A DNA stretch of 64,000 nt from Hyphomonadaceae bacterium (GCA_016791385.1 JAEUMR010000012.1:1-64000); one strand, 5' to 3'. Counted from the stretch's first letter, positions 34,105 to 44,886 are shown. Made by a program: numbers and translations. The notes: a model not told the origin generated them from the letters alone.

Positions 34105-34210
34105 GGAAAGTGCAGACAGGACGGCGACCCGTACGCAACCCGTTACGGCTGCTTCCTTCCGGACCTGACCGGGTTGGCGGGGCGGCCGTCCGCCGCCTGC
34201 CTGCGGGCCC
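34105..34210 (-). ncRNA. ffs: Small signal recognition particle RNA (4.5S/ffs)
   Basis: On the minus strand the stretch over 34140-34178 contains the universally conserved domain IV: CAACCCGGTCAGGTCCGG followed by AAGGAAGCAGCCGTAACGGG. The flanks pair over a long hairpin; the outer arm GCAGGCAGG (34204-34196) pairs with CCTGTCTGC (34120-34112). This RNA binds Ffh for membrane protein targeting. It sits directly upstream of dnaX on the same strand, its usual place in this class. Ends are approximate. Confidence 0.93.
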
Positions 34211-34359
34211 CATATCGCAGCGCAACGGGGCCGCCGCAAGGCCCGGCCGAGCGGGGGGCGGGGACGGCGGCGAGGGTGGTCTGGTCACCTAGGCCGCTCC
34301 GGGGGACGGCAGGCGCTCGCTTGACGCCGCAAACGGCGCTTCATACCTGTCTGAAAGTT

Positions 34360-34884
34360 ATGGCGATCCGCCCAATCCTCACCGCCCCGGACCTCCGGCT
34401 GAAGCAGAAATCCGCTCCCGTTGAGGGTGGGGTGACCGATGAGCACCGCGCGCTCATGGATGACATGCTGGAGACCATGTACGAGGCGCCCGGGATTGGC
34501 CTTGCCGCCATCCAGGTCGGCGTGCCGCTGCGCATCATCGTCATGGACCTCGCCCGCGAGGGCGAGGAGAAGCAGCCGCGCTATTTCGTGAATCCCGAAA
34601 TCCTTTGGGCATCTGAGGAAACTCAGCCCTACGAAGAGGGCTGCCTTTCGGTGCCGGATTTCTACGACGAGGTCGAACGTCCGGCCCGCGTGAAGCTGCG
34701 CTACCTGAACTATAAGGGCGAGCAGATCGAGGAAGACGCCGAGGGCCTGTTCGCGGTCTGCATCCAGCATGAGATGGATCACCTCGAAGGCGTGCTGTTC
34801 ATCGACCACCTCTCGCGCCTGAAGCGCGAGAACGCTTTGCGCAAGCTGAAGAAGGCGCGCAAAGAAGCGGCGTTACAGGCCTAA
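34360..34884 (+). CDS. def: Peptide deformylase
   Basis: 174 residues. Three defining motifs: [18 protein letters not shown] (metal-binding Cys) and QHEMDHLEG (two metal-binding His and catalytic Glu). Removes the formyl group from nascent proteins. The frame is open far upstream through the SRP RNA, but the ATG at 34360 gives the normal [11 protein letters not shown] start. First gene of a def / CADD-like / fmt block. Confidence 0.97.
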   Translation: MAIRPILTAPDLRLKQKSAPVEGGVTDEHRALMDDMLETMYEAPGIGLAAIQVGVPLRIIVMDLAREGEEKQPRYFVNPEILWASEETQPYEEGCLSVPDFYDEVERPARVKLRYLNYKGEQIEEDAEGLFAVCIQHEMDHLEGVLFIDHLSRLKRENALRKLKKARKEAALQA

Positions 34885-34967
34885 ACCGCCTCTTTCACAC
34901 AATTGCAAAAACGCTATGGTGCGCCGGCAATTGGCCGCGGGGAAGCGGCGGTGAAGGGGCTATTTCC

Positions 34968-35663
34968 ATGGCGGATGCGTTTCGCGGGTATGTATGCACG
35001 TCGGCTGCGATCGATGCGGCGGTAGAACAGCGTTCGATGCTGAGCCACCCGTTCTACCAAGCGTGGGAGCAAGGTGAGCTGACGCAGGACGCCCTCAAAG
35101 CGTACGCCAAGCAATACTTCCACCATGTCGAAGCATTTCCGCGCGCAGTCAGTGTGGTGCACGCCAATTGCCCTGACGCCGCCGGCCGCCGTCTCCTGGC
35201 CGAGAACCTCGCCGAAGAAGAAGGCCTCGGCGAAGGCAAGGACGACCACGCCACGCTCTGGCTCGGCTTCGCCAACGCGCTCGGCGCCGACGAGGAAGAT
35301 GTGCGCAGCGTGAAGCTCAACGCCGAAACGCAAAATCTCATCGACACCTTCCGCCGGCTCTCGCGCTGCTCTTACGCTTCTGGCCTCGCCGCGCTTTATG
35401 CGTACGAAACCCAGCTGCCGAACATCGCCCGCACCAAGATCGACGGCTTGGTCAAGCGCTACGACATCAACACGCCGGAAGCGCTGCGCTTCTTCGAAGT
35501 GCACGAGATCGCCGACATCGAGCATTCGGACGTTTGCCGCGAACTGCTGGACGCGCTGCCGGAAACTCAGCGCGAGGAAGCGCACGCCGCCGCCTGCGAA
35601 CTGGCCGACGCGCTGCGCCTCTTCCTCACCGGGATGCAACGCGAAACCGGCATGGCCTGCTGA
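34968..35663 (+). CDS. CADD-like (heme-oxygenase-fold) putative p-aminobenzoate synthase
   Basis: 231-residue TenA/PqqC/CADD-fold protein. Metal-ligand positions fit the CADD pattern: Glu84 (LAEEEG), His94 (KDDHATLW), Glu147 (YETQLP), and His179, Asp183, His186 (FEVHEIADIEHSD). Tyr30 (HPFYQAWEQGEL) and Tyr46 (LKAYAKQYF) line up with the tyrosines of chlamydial CADD, which makes p-aminobenzoate from its own tyrosine using a dimetal site and O2. A folate role fits the neighbours def and fmt. Residue matching is from memory of the family; activity is inferred. Confidence 0.8.
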   Translation: MADAFRGYVCTSAAIDAAVEQRSMLSHPFYQAWEQGELTQDALKAYAKQYFHHVEAFPRAVSVVHANCPDAAGRRLLAENLAEEEGLGEGKDDHATLWLGFANALGADEEDVRSVKLNAETQNLIDTFRRLSRCSYASGLAALYAYETQLPNIARTKIDGLVKRYDINTPEALRFFEVHEIADIEHSDVCRELLDALPETQREEAHAAACELADALRLFLTGMQRETGMAC

Positions 35664-35777
35664 TCGCGCCCTTTCGGCCTGTAACAGTCTCAGCGCCGCT
35701 GTCCGAAAGGACGGCGGCGCTTTGCTTCTGAGGCCGGCGCCTTGCCTATGGCGCGCCAATTCGGGCATGTCCGCGCC

Positions 35778-36698
35778 ATGAGTTTGCGCCTTGCCTTCAT
35801 GGGTTCTCCCGCCTTTGCGCTGCCGGCGCTGCAGGCGCTGATCGAGGCCGGCCACGACGTGGCCTGCGTCTACTCGCAACCGCCGCGGCCGGCGGGGCGC
35901 GGCAAACAGGAGCGTCCGACGCCCGTGCATGCCTTCGCGGCTGCGCACGGCATCGAAGTGCGCACGCCCAAGAGCCTGAAGCGCGCTGACGAACAGGAGC
36001 GGTTCGCGGCGCTGAACATCGATGCGGCGATCGTCGTCGCCTATGGGCTCATTCTGCCGAAGCCCATTCTCGATGCCCCGCGCCTGGGCGCGTTCAATCT
36101 GCACGGCTCGCTGTTGCCGCGCTGGCGCGGCGCGGCGCCGATCCAGCGCGCCATCATGGCCGGCGACCACAGCACCGGCGTGCAGGTGATGCGCATGGAG
36201 GAAGGGCTCGATACCGGCCCCGTTCTAGCCACCTTCGAGACGGCGATCGAATTCGACGACAATTACGCGACCCTCCACGATAGACTGGCCGCAGCAGGGG
36301 CGCGCCTGCTGATCGATACACTCGCGAAAATCGAATGTGGGGAGTCGGTGGAGACGCCTCAGCCGGAAGCGGGCGTGACCTATGCCCACAAGATCACCCC
36401 CGCTGAAACCCGCATTGATTGGAAGCGTCCGGCGCGCGAGATCGACTGCATGATCCGCGGTCTTTCTCCCGCGCCTGGCGCCTGGTTCGAGTGGGAGGGC
36501 GTGCGCGTCAAAGCGCTGCATGCGCGGCTCGGACAGGGCCGAGGCGAGCCTGGTGAAGCGCTGGACGATGCACTCTTGATCGCCTGCGGCGAGGGCGCTG
36601 TTCGCCTGCTGCGCGTGCAGCGTGAAGGGCGTGGCCCGCTCGACGCAGATGTGTTCTTGCGGGGATCGCCGGTTCCGATTGGTTCTAAACTCGGCTAG
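35778..36698 (+). CDS. fmt: Methionyl-tRNA formyltransferase
   Basis: 306 residues. N-terminal formyltransferase domain: [51 protein letters not shown] (with the catalytic Asn-His and SLLP loop) and the [14 protein letters not shown] segment leading into the C-terminal tRNA-binding domain. It formylates initiator Met-tRNA with 10-formyl-tetrahydrofolate. The ATG at 35778 is preferred over an in-frame upstream ATG. Downstream partner of def. Confidence 0.97.
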   Translation: MSLRLAFMGSPAFALPALQALIEAGHDVACVYSQPPRPAGRGKQERPTPVHAFAAAHGIEVRTPKSLKRADEQERFAALNIDAAIVVAYGLILPKPILDAPRLGAFNLHGSLLPRWRGAAPIQRAIMAGDHSTGVQVMRMEEGLDTGPVLATFETAIEFDDNYATLHDRLAAAGARLLIDTLAKIECGESVETPQPEAGVTYAHKITPAETRIDWKRPAREIDCMIRGLSPAPGAWFEWEGVRVKALHARLGQGRGEPGEALDDALLIACGEGAVRLLRVQREGRGPLDADVFLRGSPVPIGSKLG

Positions 36699-36756
36699 CG
36701 CGCGTTGAAGCGGGCGCCTTGTACGGCTAAGACGAGGCCGACGTGGAGGGACGTTC

Positions 36757-37329
36757 ATGTTGATACGTGCGGCGGCTTTGGCGGTGCTGGTGCTCGGGCT
36801 TTCCGCCTGCAACCAAGGTCAATCGCAGGGCGAAGCCGACAATGGCGGCAGCGCGCAATTGGATGCGCCCGCGCCTGAAACAGAACCGTCCCGCGTCTTT
36901 GCCGCGGCCAACGACGCAGCGACTTCGACCACCGGCCAACTGACCGTGGCGATGACGCTGCGCTTGCCTGACGCCAGCCAAGCCAATGCCGACGCGCAAG
37001 AGGTCATCTCGCTCACCGGCGCCAACGGTACGGCAATCGAAGCGCAAACGGTGAGCGCGGTCTCGCCCGCAACCCAAGTCGAGGGCCAGACGCTGCGTGC
37101 GCTCCTCAACCTGCCGGTCGAGGAGCCGCAGGTGATTGTCTACCGCGTCACCAACGAGACCAAGCACAATGGCCAAGGCATTTGCGGCGGCGAAGCGGCC
37201 TCGCACATGGTGGTGTGGGAGCCGGCGGGTCCTGGCGAGCCAGTGATGAAGGTGCTCGGCGTCATCGGCGGCGCGCCCGGCTCTGGCGGCGCCCGCGCGT
37301 GCCCGCTGCTCGAGTACCGGCGCGGCTGA
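36757..37329 (+). CDS. Hypothetical lipoprotein (190 aa)
   Basis: Lipoprotein signal [18 protein letters not shown], acidic Gln/Gly linker, then a soluble domain with repeated [13 protein letters not shown] and [21 protein letters not shown] segments and a Cys near [10 protein letters not shown] plus one near the end ([10 protein letters not shown]) that might pair. GGAGGGA lies 7 bases upstream of the ATG. Inserted between fmt and truA. No family recognised. Confidence 0.7.
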   Translation: MLIRAAALAVLVLGLSACNQGQSQGEADNGGSAQLDAPAPETEPSRVFAAANDAATSTTGQLTVAMTLRLPDASQANADAQEVISLTGANGTAIEAQTVSAVSPATQVEGQTLRALLNLPVEEPQVIVYRVTNETKHNGQGICGGEAASHMVVWEPAGPGEPVMKVLGVIGGAPGSGGARACPLLEYRRG

Positions 37330-37337
37330 GGCCGCGC

Positions 37338-38072
37338 GTGCGCTACAAGCTCACGATCGAGTATGACGGCCGGCCTTATTCAGGCTGGCAGCGCCTTAGC
37401 GAAGGCCCGAGCGTGCAGGGCGCGCTCGAAGACGCCGTCGAGAAACTGACGGGTGTTCGCTCGGACGTCACCGGCTCTGGCCGCACCGATTCCGGCGTGC
37501 ATGCGTTCGGCCAGGTCGCGCATGTCGACATCGACAAGCCGTTTGCGCCGCAGCGCTTGGCTGATGCGCTGAACGCGCATCTGCGCCCGCATCCGATCGC
37601 GGTGCTGCAGGCAGAAGCAGCCGCGCCTGACTTCCATGCCCGTTTCGACGCCAAGCGCCGCGCTTATGTTTACAACGTGTTGTGCCGGCGCGCGCCGCTC
37701 ACGGTGCAGCGCGGTTTCATCTGGCGCGTGCCGCGCGCGCTCGACATTGCCGCAATGGGCGAAGCCGCGCAGCGGCTGCTCGGCAAGCACGATTTCACCA
37801 CCTTCCGCGATAGCCAGTGCCAGGCGAAGTCGCCGGTAAAGACGCTGGACGTCGCCAGCGTGCAGGGCGATGAGCGCTATGTCTCGTTCAGCTTCGAAGC
37901 GATGAGCTTCTTGCACCGGCAGGTGCGCTCGATGGTCGGCACGCTGGTCGAGGTGGGGCTCGGCAAGATGACGCCGGACGATGTCGCCGCAGCGCTTGCC
38001 GCCGCTGACCGCGCCCGCTGCGGGCCCGTGGCGCCGCCGGATGGGCTTTACCTCGCCCGCGTGGACTACTGA
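37338..38072 (+). CDS. truA: tRNA pseudouridine(38-40) synthase TruA
   Basis: 244 residues from a GTG at 37338 ([18 protein letters not shown], the usual TruA start); the longer frame overlaps the lipoprotein gene. Catalytic Asp lies in [17 protein letters not shown]; further landmarks are [34 protein letters not shown] and a final [13 protein letters not shown]. Modifies positions 38-40 of the tRNA anticodon arm. Its 3' end overlaps the convergent dapE by 7 bp. Confidence 0.96.
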   Translation: MRYKLTIEYDGRPYSGWQRLSEGPSVQGALEDAVEKLTGVRSDVTGSGRTDSGVHAFGQVAHVDIDKPFAPQRLADALNAHLRPHPIAVLQAEAAAPDFHARFDAKRRAYVYNVLCRRAPLTVQRGFIWRVPRALDIAAMGEAAQRLLGKHDFTTFRDSQCQAKSPVKTLDVASVQGDERYVSFSFEAMSFLHRQVRSMVGTLVEVGLGKMTPDDVAAALAAADRARCGPVAPPDGLYLARVDY

Positions 38073-39214
38073 GCGAAGTAACGCCGCAACACCGCTTCGT
38101 AGCAGCGCGCCAGCGTGCGCACGTCCTCGACCGCGCAATGCTCGTCGACCATGTGCGCGGTTTCGTTGCGCAGGCCGAGTTCGACCACGGGGCAGTAATT
38201 GCGGATGTAGCGCGCGTCCGAGGTGCCGCCGGTGGTGGTCAAAGCCGGCGCGACGCCAAATGCCTCCTGCACCGCTTTCGAGACGAGATCGGTGAAGGGG
38301 CCGGGATCGGTGTAGAAGGGCACGCTCTGCGACACCAGCGTCAGCGAAGCGCGCGCGCCGTGCTTAGCCGCGGTCGCTTCAGCGGTTTCCTTGATCCAGG
38401 CGAACAGCGACTCGCCGCTGTGCTTGGTGTTGAAGCGGATATTGAGCTTGGCGCTGGCGCGCCCGGCGATCACGTTGTGCGCCGCGTTGCCGACATCGAT
38501 GGTGGTGACTTCGAGGTTCGAGGGATCAAAGCCCGGCGCGCCATCATCGAGCGTGCGCGCCTTCAATGCCGAGGCTGTCTCCACCAGCGCCGTCACCGGA
38601 TTGACCGCGCGGTGCGGGTAGGCGACGTGGCCTTGCTTGCCCTCCATCGCGATGACAACGTTGAGACTGCCGCGGCGCCCGTTCTTGATCACATCGCCGA
38701 CGCGCGCCTCGCTCGTCGGTTCGCCGACGACGCAATGATCGAGCGCCTCGCCTTCGGCCGTGAGCGCTTCCAGCGCGGCCTTAGTGCCTTCAAGTGCGGG
38801 GCCTTCTTCGTCGCAGGTGAGCAGGAAGGAAATCGAGCCCTTCGGCTCGCCGTGTGTGATGAGAAAATTCTCCGTCGCCGCGATCATGGCGGCGATGGCG
38901 GTTTTCATGTCGGCCGCGCCGCGCCCGATCAGCACGCCCTCGCGCACTTCCGCGGCGAATGGATCGACGCTCCAGCCCGCGCCCGGCGGCACGACGTCGA
39001 CATGGCCGGCAAAGCAGAAGTTCGGCCGCGCCGTTCCAAGCCGCGCATAAAGGTTGTCGACCAGGCCGAACTTCATGCGCCGCACGCTAAAGCCCAGCGC
39101 CGCCAGCGCGCTCTCGGCTACATCCAGCGCGCCAGCTTCTTCAGGCGTGACGGAAGGGCGGCGGATCAGGGCTTGGGCGAGCGGAATCGGATCGGTATGA
39201 GTACGGGCGTCCAT
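38066..39214 (-). CDS. dapE: Succinyl-diaminopimelate desuccinylase
   Basis: 382-residue M20-family zinc enzyme of the succinylase lysine/diaminopimelate route. Motifs: [41 protein letters not shown], and [12 protein letters not shown] near the end, with the lid-domain [15 protein letters not shown] segment. Works after DapD (41273-42118, also here) and DapC. Overlaps the 3' end of convergent truA. Confidence 0.95.
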   Translation of the reverse strand: MDARTHTDPIPLAQALIRRPSVTPEEAGALDVAESALAALGFSVRRMKFGLVDNLYARLGTARPNFCFAGHVDVVPPGAGWSVDPFAAEVREGVLIGRGAADMKTAIAAMIAATENFLITHGEPKGSISFLLTCDEEGPALEGTKAALEALTAEGEALDHCVVGEPTSEARVGDVIKNGRRGSLNVVIAMEGKQGHVAYPHRAVNPVTALVETASALKARTLDDGAPGFDPSNLEVTTIDVGNAAHNVIAGRASAKLNIRFNTKHSGESLFAWIKETAEATAAKHGARASLTLVSQSVPFYTDPGPFTDLVSKAVQEAFGVAPALTTTGGTSDARYIRNYCPVVELGLRNETAHMVDEHCAVEDVRTLARCYEAVLRRYFAQ

Positions 39215-39262
39215 GCTTGATTGGGTCTAGCACGCACGCGGCCAAGAGCAACGGAGGGGCGC

Positions 39263-40504
39263 TTGAACGGGCCGGTGGCGGAGCAGAACCGGATCGAAAG
39301 TCTCGACGTCACGCGCGGGCTCGCCGTGCTCGGCATCCTCGCCGTGAACGCGATCTATTTCGCAGCGCCCTGGCAGACCGCGCTCGATCCGACGCTTCCG
39401 CCCATCGCCATCACCGGCGCCACGGCCTGGACCTGGGCGCTGATGCACGTGCTGTTCGAGTACAAATTCATCACCCTGTTCTCGCTCTTGTTCGGCGCCA
39501 GCCTCGTCATGGTCGGCGGCGAGCGGGATGACCGCGCGCGCGGCGGCGTGCTGGTGCGGCGCCTGTTATGGCTTTTGCTGTTCGGCCTCATCCACGCACT
39601 GGCGATCTGGTTCGGCGACATTCTCGTCGTCTATGCGCTCACCGGGCTCATCGTCATGACGGCGCGATCCTGGGGTCCACGCGTTCTGATCGTGGCGGGC
39701 GTTGCGCTCTATCTGGCCGCGCTCGTGCTGCAGCATATGCTGGCGTTCGTGTGGGACGCGGTTCCGCCTGACCAGGCCGGCGCCATCCGTGCGCAGATCG
39801 CGGCTGTTCTCACGCCGCCGCCAGAGGAGCTGGCGCGCGTGCAAGCGGCCTACCAAGGCGGCTTGATCGCGGCGCTGCAGCAGAACGTCAGCACTTGGCT
39901 TGCCTTCATGAGCAATGGCCTTTTGTCGCTGATGGTCCGTACAGCGGGCGTGATGATGATCGGGATGGCGTTGTTCAAACTCGGCTTTCTGAGCGGCAAG
40001 GCGCCGGCTTGGCTGTATGTGGTCGCTGTCGTGCTGGGCATTGCCGCGCTTGGCGTGATTGGCTGGCAGGCGTGGATCAATTACGCCGCGCGGTTCGAGC
40101 TGATGCACATGGCCACGGTCGGCTTGCTGCCCAACGCGGCGCTGTCGATCTTCGTCGCCATCGCCTATGCGAGCGCCTGCATCCTGCTGGTGAAGACGGG
40201 CGCGCACTGGCTGACGCGTCCGCTCGCCGCTGTCGGCCGCATGGCCTTCAGCGATTACATCGCACAATCGCTGATCATGACGACGCTGTTCTGGAGCGGG
40301 CGGGGGTTCGGTCTTTACGGAGAGGTTGACCGCGTTGGCCTGTGGGCCATTGTGCTTGCCCTGTGGGCGCTGCAACTGATCTGGTCCCCGCTCTGGTTGC
40401 GACGATGCCAGATTGGACCGCTTGAATGGGTGTGGCGGCGGTTGAGTTATGCAAAGCCGTTGCCGCTGAGCAGAAACGAAAACGCAAAAGGGAGGATGAC
40501 ATGA
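39263..40504 (+). CDS. DUF418-family membrane protein
   Basis: About 413 residues, ten or so hydrophobic segments. N-terminal RIESLDVTRGLAVLGILAVNA and the C-terminal PLAAVGRMAFSDYIAQSLIMT block are signatures of DUF418/YeiB-type proteins, an acyltransferase-3-like membrane family of unknown function. GGAGGGG immediately precedes a TTG at 39263, which I take as start. The stop overlaps the next gene by 4 bp. Confidence 0.85.
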   Translation: MNGPVAEQNRIESLDVTRGLAVLGILAVNAIYFAAPWQTALDPTLPPIAITGATAWTWALMHVLFEYKFITLFSLLFGASLVMVGGERDDRARGGVLVRRLLWLLLFGLIHALAIWFGDILVVYALTGLIVMTARSWGPRVLIVAGVALYLAALVLQHMLAFVWDAVPPDQAGAIRAQIAAVLTPPPEELARVQAAYQGGLIAALQQNVSTWLAFMSNGLLSLMVRTAGVMMIGMALFKLGFLSGKAPAWLYVVAVVLGIAALGVIGWQAWINYAARFELMHMATVGLLPNAALSIFVAIAYASACILLVKTGAHWLTRPLAAVGRMAFSDYIAQSLIMTTLFWSGRGFGLYGEVDRVGLWAIVLALWALQLIWSPLWLRRCQIGPLEWVWRRLSYAKPLPLSRNENAKGRMT

Positions 40505-40848
40505 AGAGATTTGCGATGCTGACGGCTGTCGCCGCGATGTTGGCGGCGGGGCCAGTGTTCGCCGACACGATGGACAATGCCTATAGCAACACCATCGTCG
40601 TCACCTACGCCAACGGCGCATCGTCGCGTTACCATTTCAACGCCGACAACACCTTCGCCTTGCACACGCCGGATGGCCAGCACGTCTCGGGTACGTACGA
40701 GGTAACCGGCGATCAGATCTGCCTGACGCCGGCGGGTGGCCAGCGCGCCTGCGCGCCGTTGGCGGCGGGCAAGAACGTCGGCGACACCTGGACGCAAACC
40801 GCGACCGACGGTTCGCAAATCACGGTCGCGCTCGAAGCGGGACGCTAA
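40501..40848 (+). CDS. Small secreted protein (115 aa)
   Basis: Sec signal peptide (KRFAMLTAVAAMLAAGPVFA-D), then a ~95-residue beta-rich domain with SRYHFNADNTFALHTPDGQHVSGTY and two cysteines (QICLTPAGGQRAC) likely disulfide-linked. The pattern resembles small periplasmic lipocalin/META-like beta domains, but no family is assigned. ATGA overlap with the DUF418 gene indicates co-expression. Confidence 0.7.
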   Translation: MKRFAMLTAVAAMLAAGPVFADTMDNAYSNTIVVTYANGASSRYHFNADNTFALHTPDGQHVSGTYEVTGDQICLTPAGGQRACAPLAAGKNVGDTWTQTATDGSQITVALEAGR

Positions 40849-40923
40849 GCCGCGCCTGCGATTGACTGAGATCATGGCAGCGGTGCGCTCCTTTGGGCCT
40901 GTTTGGCGCAAAGGAGCGCGTCC

Positions 40924-41295
40924 ATGCACAAGAACTGGCCGGAGATGGCTGCCGAGCTCAATCCGCTGGTGACGGCGTTGCGGCAGGAAAGCCCTGACGT
41001 GATGCGCGCCTTCTCGCAGATGGCGCAATCGGCGACCAAGCAGGGCGCACTTGATCCTAAGACCAAAGAACTGATCGCCTTCGCCATTTCGGTGGCGGTG
41101 CGTTGCGACGCGTGCATCGCCTTCCACGCCAAGGCGGCGCAGAAATACGGCGCCACGCGCGAGGAAGTGTCCGAGGCGCTGGGCATGGCGGTCTATATGG
41201 GCGCAGGCCCCAGCGTGATGTACGCCGCCCAGGCGCTCGAAGCCTTCGATCAGTACGCGGCCGCCGCCGAACCTAATCCCGCAGCAGCTCGTTGA
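40924..41295 (+). CDS. AhpD/carboxymuconolactone decarboxylase-like protein
   Basis: 123-residue helical protein with the CMD-family redox motif [18 protein letters not shown] (C-x2-C-x3-H) preceded by [15 protein letters not shown]. Members act as alkylhydroperoxidases or as decarboxylases; the Cys pair favours an AhpD-type peroxidase role. ATG at 40924 has a GGAG upstream. Its 3' end overlaps convergent dapD by 23 bp. Confidence 0.88.
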   Translation: MHKNWPEMAAELNPLVTALRQESPDVMRAFSQMAQSATKQGALDPKTKELIAFAISVAVRCDACIAFHAKAAQKYGATREEVSEALGMAVYMGAGPSVMYAAQALEAFDQYAAAAEPNPAAAR

Positions 41296-42118
41296 CGCCT
41301 GTCTTCGCGCGGGTTTGCGCATCGACGCGCTTGACGATCACGGCGCAGGCAAGGCTCGGCCCGCCCTTCGGGTCCGGCAGCGACCCCGGCACCACCACGG
41401 CGTAAGACGGCACTTCACCGCGCGTGATTTCGCCGGTGGCGCGGTCGACGATTTTGGTCGACTGGCTGATGAACGTGCCCATTGCCAGCACTGCACCTTC
41501 GCGCACGATCACGCCCTCGGCCACTTCTGAACGCGCGCCGATGAAGCAGCCATCTTCGATGATGGTGGGATTGGCCTGGATTGGTTCGAGCACGCCGCCG
41601 ATGCCGGCACCGCCGCTGATATGCACGTTCTTGCCGATTTGCGCGCACGAGCCGACCGTGGCCCAGGTGTCGACCATCGTGCCTTCATCGACATAGGCGC
41701 CGATGTTCACGAACGATGGCATCAGCACGACATTCTTGCCGATGAAGCAGCCGCGGCGCGCCACTGCGCCCGGCACGGCGCGGAAGCCGGCTTGCTGGAA
41801 CGCGGCTTCGCCCCAGCCGAGGAATTTCGAGTGCACCTTGTCCCAATAGGGGCCGGGCGATGGATCGCCATTGCCGCCGGCCATGCCGATCAGCTGGTTC
41901 GGGGTGATGCGGAACGAGAGCAGCACCGCTTTCTTCAGCCATTGCTGCGTGATCCAGGCGCCGCTGGCATCGCGCGCGGCGACACGCGCCTCGCCGCTAT
42001 CCAGCAGATCGAGCGCCGCTTCGATCGCCTCGACATCGGCGCCTTTGCTGGCGGGGGAAAGCTCCGCGCGCCGCTCCCAGGCGGCTTCGATCTGCGCGGC
42101 GAGTTGTTCGTGTGCCAT
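41273..42118 (-). CDS. dapD: 2,3,4,5-tetrahydropyridine-2,6-dicarboxylate N-succinyltransferase
   Basis: 281 residues, typical. Left-handed beta-helix region with hexapeptide repeats and the landmark segments [48 protein letters not shown] and [21 protein letters not shown]. Converts tetrahydrodipicolinate to N-succinyl-2-amino-6-ketopimelate; DapE at 38066 acts later in the same pathway. Confidence 0.97.
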   Translation of the reverse strand: MAHEQLAAQIEAAWERRAELSPASKGADVEAIEAALDLLDSGEARVAARDASGAWITQQWLKKAVLLSFRITPNQLIGMAGGNGDPSPGPYWDKVHSKFLGWGEAAFQQAGFRAVPGAVARRGCFIGKNVVLMPSFVNIGAYVDEGTMVDTWATVGSCAQIGKNVHISGGAGIGGVLEPIQANPTIIEDGCFIGARSEVAEGVIVREGAVLAMGTFISQSTKIVDRATGEITRGEVPSYAVVVPGSLPDPKGGPSLACAVIVKRVDAQTRAKTGVNELLRD

Positions 42119-42156
42119 GAGCGACGGTTAGCGGCATTTCCTGCAAAAGCAAACGC

Positions 42157-42804
42157 CTAGCGGGGCGTTAGCTGGCGTAGGAGATCGATTGCCGAATGGG
42201 CGTAATGATCCACGTAAGCCGGCCACGGTTCGGGATGGACGCCGCCGACGAGGGCGGTTTCGAAGCCGAGGTCGTGCGCGGGCTCGAGGTTGCGCAGCGT
42301 GTCTTCGATCAGCAGTGCGCGACGCGGATTGATGGCTAGCTTGTCGATCAGGCGCTCATAGCAGGCGGGTTGCGGTTTGGGCGTCAGCGCCGCCGCTTCG
42401 ATGTCGAATACGGCATGGAAGAGATCGTCGAGCTTGAGGCTCTTCAGCACCCGCTCTGCGTGTCCGCCGCCGCCATTGGTGAAGATCACGCGCTGACCTG
42501 GCAACGCCGCGATCAACGCGCGCAAATCGGCGTCGGGCGTCAGGACACTGTGATCGGCTTGGTGCACATCGTGCAGGAAGTCGTGTGCGTCGACGCCATG
42601 ATGGCGTGCAAGGCCCACAACCGTGGCGCCGTACTGGTAGAAATAGCGCTCCCGCACTTCGAGCGCAGCCGCCACATCGAGCGCCAGCTTGCGCGCGATA
42701 TAGTCGGTCATGCGCCCGCCGATCTCGTCATAGAGATCGCTGGCGGGATAGAGCGTGTTGTCGAGGTCGAACACCCAATGCCGGATGGCGCCGTCGGCGA
42801 TCAT
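42157..42804 (-). CDS. HAD-family pyrimidine 5'-nucleotidase
   Basis: 215 residues with HAD motif I HWVFDLDNTLYP (nucleophile Asp), motif II VIFTNGG, motif III lysine near TPKPQPACYERL, and motif IV ALLIEDTLRNLEPA. The DNTLYP start is typical of the SDT1/PPM1-like pyrimidine 5'-nucleotidases. Overlaps the upstream DUF1036 gene by 4 bp, and lies next to argB as in many Alphaproteobacteria. Confidence 0.88.
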   Translation of the reverse strand: MIADGAIRHWVFDLDNTLYPASDLYDEIGGRMTDYIARKLALDVAAALEVRERYFYQYGATVVGLARHHGVDAHDFLHDVHQADHSVLTPDADLRALIAALPGQRVIFTNGGGGHAERVLKSLKLDDLFHAVFDIEAAALTPKPQPACYERLIDKLAINPRRALLIEDTLRNLEPAHDLGFETALVGGVHPEPWPAYVDHYAHSAIDLLRQLTPR

Positions 42805-43979
42805 TGCGGCGACGTGCGGTCCTGCGTCGGCGCTGCCTCAGCCGGCGCGCTTGGCGGCGGCAGGCCCCGGCGCGGACCTTCCACCGGCGCGGGCGCGTCG
42901 CCTTCGTTCGGTGTGTCGAGGCGGCGCGGCGGCACCCCGACTTCAAGGAAGTCGCGATCCTCGAATTCGACCACGAGGCCCGGCCGGTTCGGCACGCGGA
43001 TGGGTGAGAACAGCGTGGTGCGGTAGAAGCGCTCGTCGCAGCGCGTGCGGCCGAGAATGGCGAAGCGGGCGGGGCTGGTGCAGAACGGCTCGCCGCTGGC
43101 GAGCAGGCGTTCGCCTTCCGGCGTCTCCATCGCCGCATAGACGTAATAGCGCTCCTGGATCAGCACTTCGTCGATCGTGCGCACGCATGCGTTGGGCGCG
43201 AGCGGCCACCAGCCGCGGCTCTCCCAGCCTTCACCGCGGCGGCGCGCGATCGCTGTCCAAAGCCGGGCGCGCGTGCGGTTGCAGAGCGTCAGGCCGACCT
43301 GACCCGCGCGGCGGCGCGCAGCCACTTCGAGCGCGTCGATCAGCTGGCTCTCGGTTGCGTTCGCGGCCAGATGCGCGGTGGCGCGAAATTGGGCGATGGC
43401 CTGGGCGATGCGGCGCGGATCGGCGCCGCGGCGGCCTTCGGTCAAATCATAGCCGGCGTCCATCAGCAGACGCTGCAGCCCGGCCTGACGCGCGCGCGCC
43501 GCCGTGTATTGCGTCGCTTCGGCGAACGAGGTGCGCCAGCTGTCGCGCTTGTTGATTTGCACGCGGCGGAAGCGGCGCTCTTCGAGCCCCTGCGGCTCGC
43601 ATTGCGGCGGGTTCTCGATCTGGAAGGAATCGGACGGGTCGACGCAGAGCGGGGCGTCGCCGCCCCATTGCCGGCGCCCGCCCCGGTGAGCGGAGGAGGT
43701 GCGCGCGTAGAGATAGTGCGTGCCGCGCGCCAGCGGCGCATTGACGGCGACGCGGCATTCGCCCGGCCGCAGCCGTGTCCAGCCCTGCACCACGATCGAG
43801 CGCCCGTCTGGGCGGCCGGTAGCAGCCTCCAGCACGAAGCTCGTCTCGTTGCACACTTGCCAGCCATTGCGGTTCTGCTGCGCGTGTGCGCCGCCGGCGA
43901 ACACGAACAGCGCCGCGAACGCGGCGCAGAACAGGAGGCCCGCGAGGCCGAGCCTAATTGATGAGCGTGCCGGCGCCAT
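42801..43979 (-). CDS. Secreted protein with two DUF1036 domains
   Basis: 392 residues. Signal peptide [27 protein letters not shown]1036 occurs twice: [18 protein letters not shown] with [13 protein letters not shown] (about 40-130), and [20 protein letters not shown] with [13 protein letters not shown] (about 222-300), each with paired cysteines. Between them lies a helical linker. The C-terminus is Pro/Arg-rich. DUF1036 proteins are envelope proteins of unknown role. Its start overlaps the argB 3' end by 26 bp. Confidence 0.8.
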   Translation of the reverse strand: MAPARSSIRLGLAGLLFCAAFAALFVFAGGAHAQQNRNGWQVCNETSFVLEAATGRPDGRSIVVQGWTRLRPGECRVAVNAPLARGTHYLYARTSSAHRGGRRQWGGDAPLCVDPSDSFQIENPPQCEPQGLEERRFRRVQINKRDSWRTSFAEATQYTAARARQAGLQRLLMDAGYDLTEGRRGADPRRIAQAIAQFRATAHLAANATESQLIDALEVAARRRAGQVGLTLCNRTRARLWTAIARRRGEGWESRGWWPLAPNACVRTIDEVLIQERYYVYAAMETPEGERLLASGEPFCTSPARFAILGRTRCDERFYRTTLFSPIRVPNRPGLVVEFEDRDFLEVGVPPRRLDTPNEGDAPAPVEGPRRGLPPPSAPAEAAPTQDRTSPQ

Positions 43980-44886
43980 GCTGCGTGAACAATTCCATGA
44001 GCAGAACGTGTGGCGTGCGGCCATCGAGAATGACAGCGGCTTCCACACCATCTTCCACTGCATTGATGCAGGTTTCGAGTTTGGGGATCATGCCGCCGGT
44101 GGCGATTCCTGTCTCGATCGCCTTGCGCGCTTCGCTGGCGGTCATTTGCAGGATCAGTTCGCCTTTGCTGTCGAGCACGCCGGGGACGTCGGACAGGAGC
44201 AGGAAGCGCTTGGCGCCGAGCGCGCGCGCGATCGCGCCCGCGGCGGTGTCGGCGTTGATGTTGTAGGTGGCGCCATCTTCAGCCACGCCGATCGGCGCGA
44301 TGACGGGGATATAATCCTCCGGCGCATTGATCAGCGCCTGGATCAACGTGGGATCGACGTCACTGGGCTCACCGACATAGCCAAGATCGACCACTTGCTC
44401 GATCATGCTGCTCGGATCCTTGCGCGTGCGCACGGCCTTCTCGCAGGTGATCAGCTTGGCGTCCTTGCCCGACAGGCCAACACCGCGCACGTCCGCCTCG
44501 CGGCCCGCCGCAGTGATCAGATGCGCCAGCTCTTTGTTGACGCTGCCTGACAGCACCATCTCCGCCACTTCCATGGTCTGCGCATCGGTGACGCGCAGGC
44601 CGTCCACGAACTGCGACTTCACGCCGGCCCGGTCGAGCATGCGGCTAATCTGCGGGCCGCCCCCGTGCACGACGACGGGATGGATGCCCACCAGCTTCAG
44701 AAGAACGACGTCTGCGGCGAATTTGCGGGCGGTTTCGGTGTCGCCCATGGCGTGACCGCCATATTTCACCACCACGATCTCGCGGTCGTAGATTTGGATG
44801 TAGGGCAGCGCCTCGGCGAGGGTCTTGGCCTGCGCCAAGCCGGCCTCGAGCGCCGCTGCGCGATCATTCAGGGGAAGCTTGCTCAC
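43954..44886 (-). CDS. argB: Acetylglutamate kinase
   Basis: 310 residues of the amino acid kinase fold. [11 protein letters not shown] near the N-terminus, [20 protein letters not shown] (substrate loop), [31 protein letters not shown] and [17 protein letters not shown]. Second step of arginine synthesis; N-terminal extension typical of arginine-regulated forms. Follows engB on the same strand. Confidence 0.97.
   Translation of the reverse strand: MSKLPLNDRAAALEAGLAQAKTLAEALPYIQIYDREIVVVKYGGHAMGDTETARKFAADVVLLKLVGIHPVVVHGGGPQISRMLDRAGVKSQFVDGLRVTDAQTMEVAEMVLSGSVNKELAHLITAAGREADVRGVGLSGKDAKLITCEKAVRTRKDPSSMIEQVVDLGYVGEPSDVDPTLIQALINAPEDYIPVIAPIGVAEDGATYNINADTAAGAIARALGAKRFLLLSDVPGVLDSKGELILQMTASEARKAIETGIATGGMIPKLETCINAVEDGVEAAVILDGRTPHVLLMELFTQHGAGTLIN

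Noticed and set aside
33415..34359. Upstream extension of the def frame
   Set aside because: It runs across the SRP RNA and antisense to dnaX; the normal deformylase start is the ATG at 34360.
38138..39220. Long plus-strand frame opposite dapE
   Set aside because: Shadow ORF; DapE motifs on the minus strand are clear.
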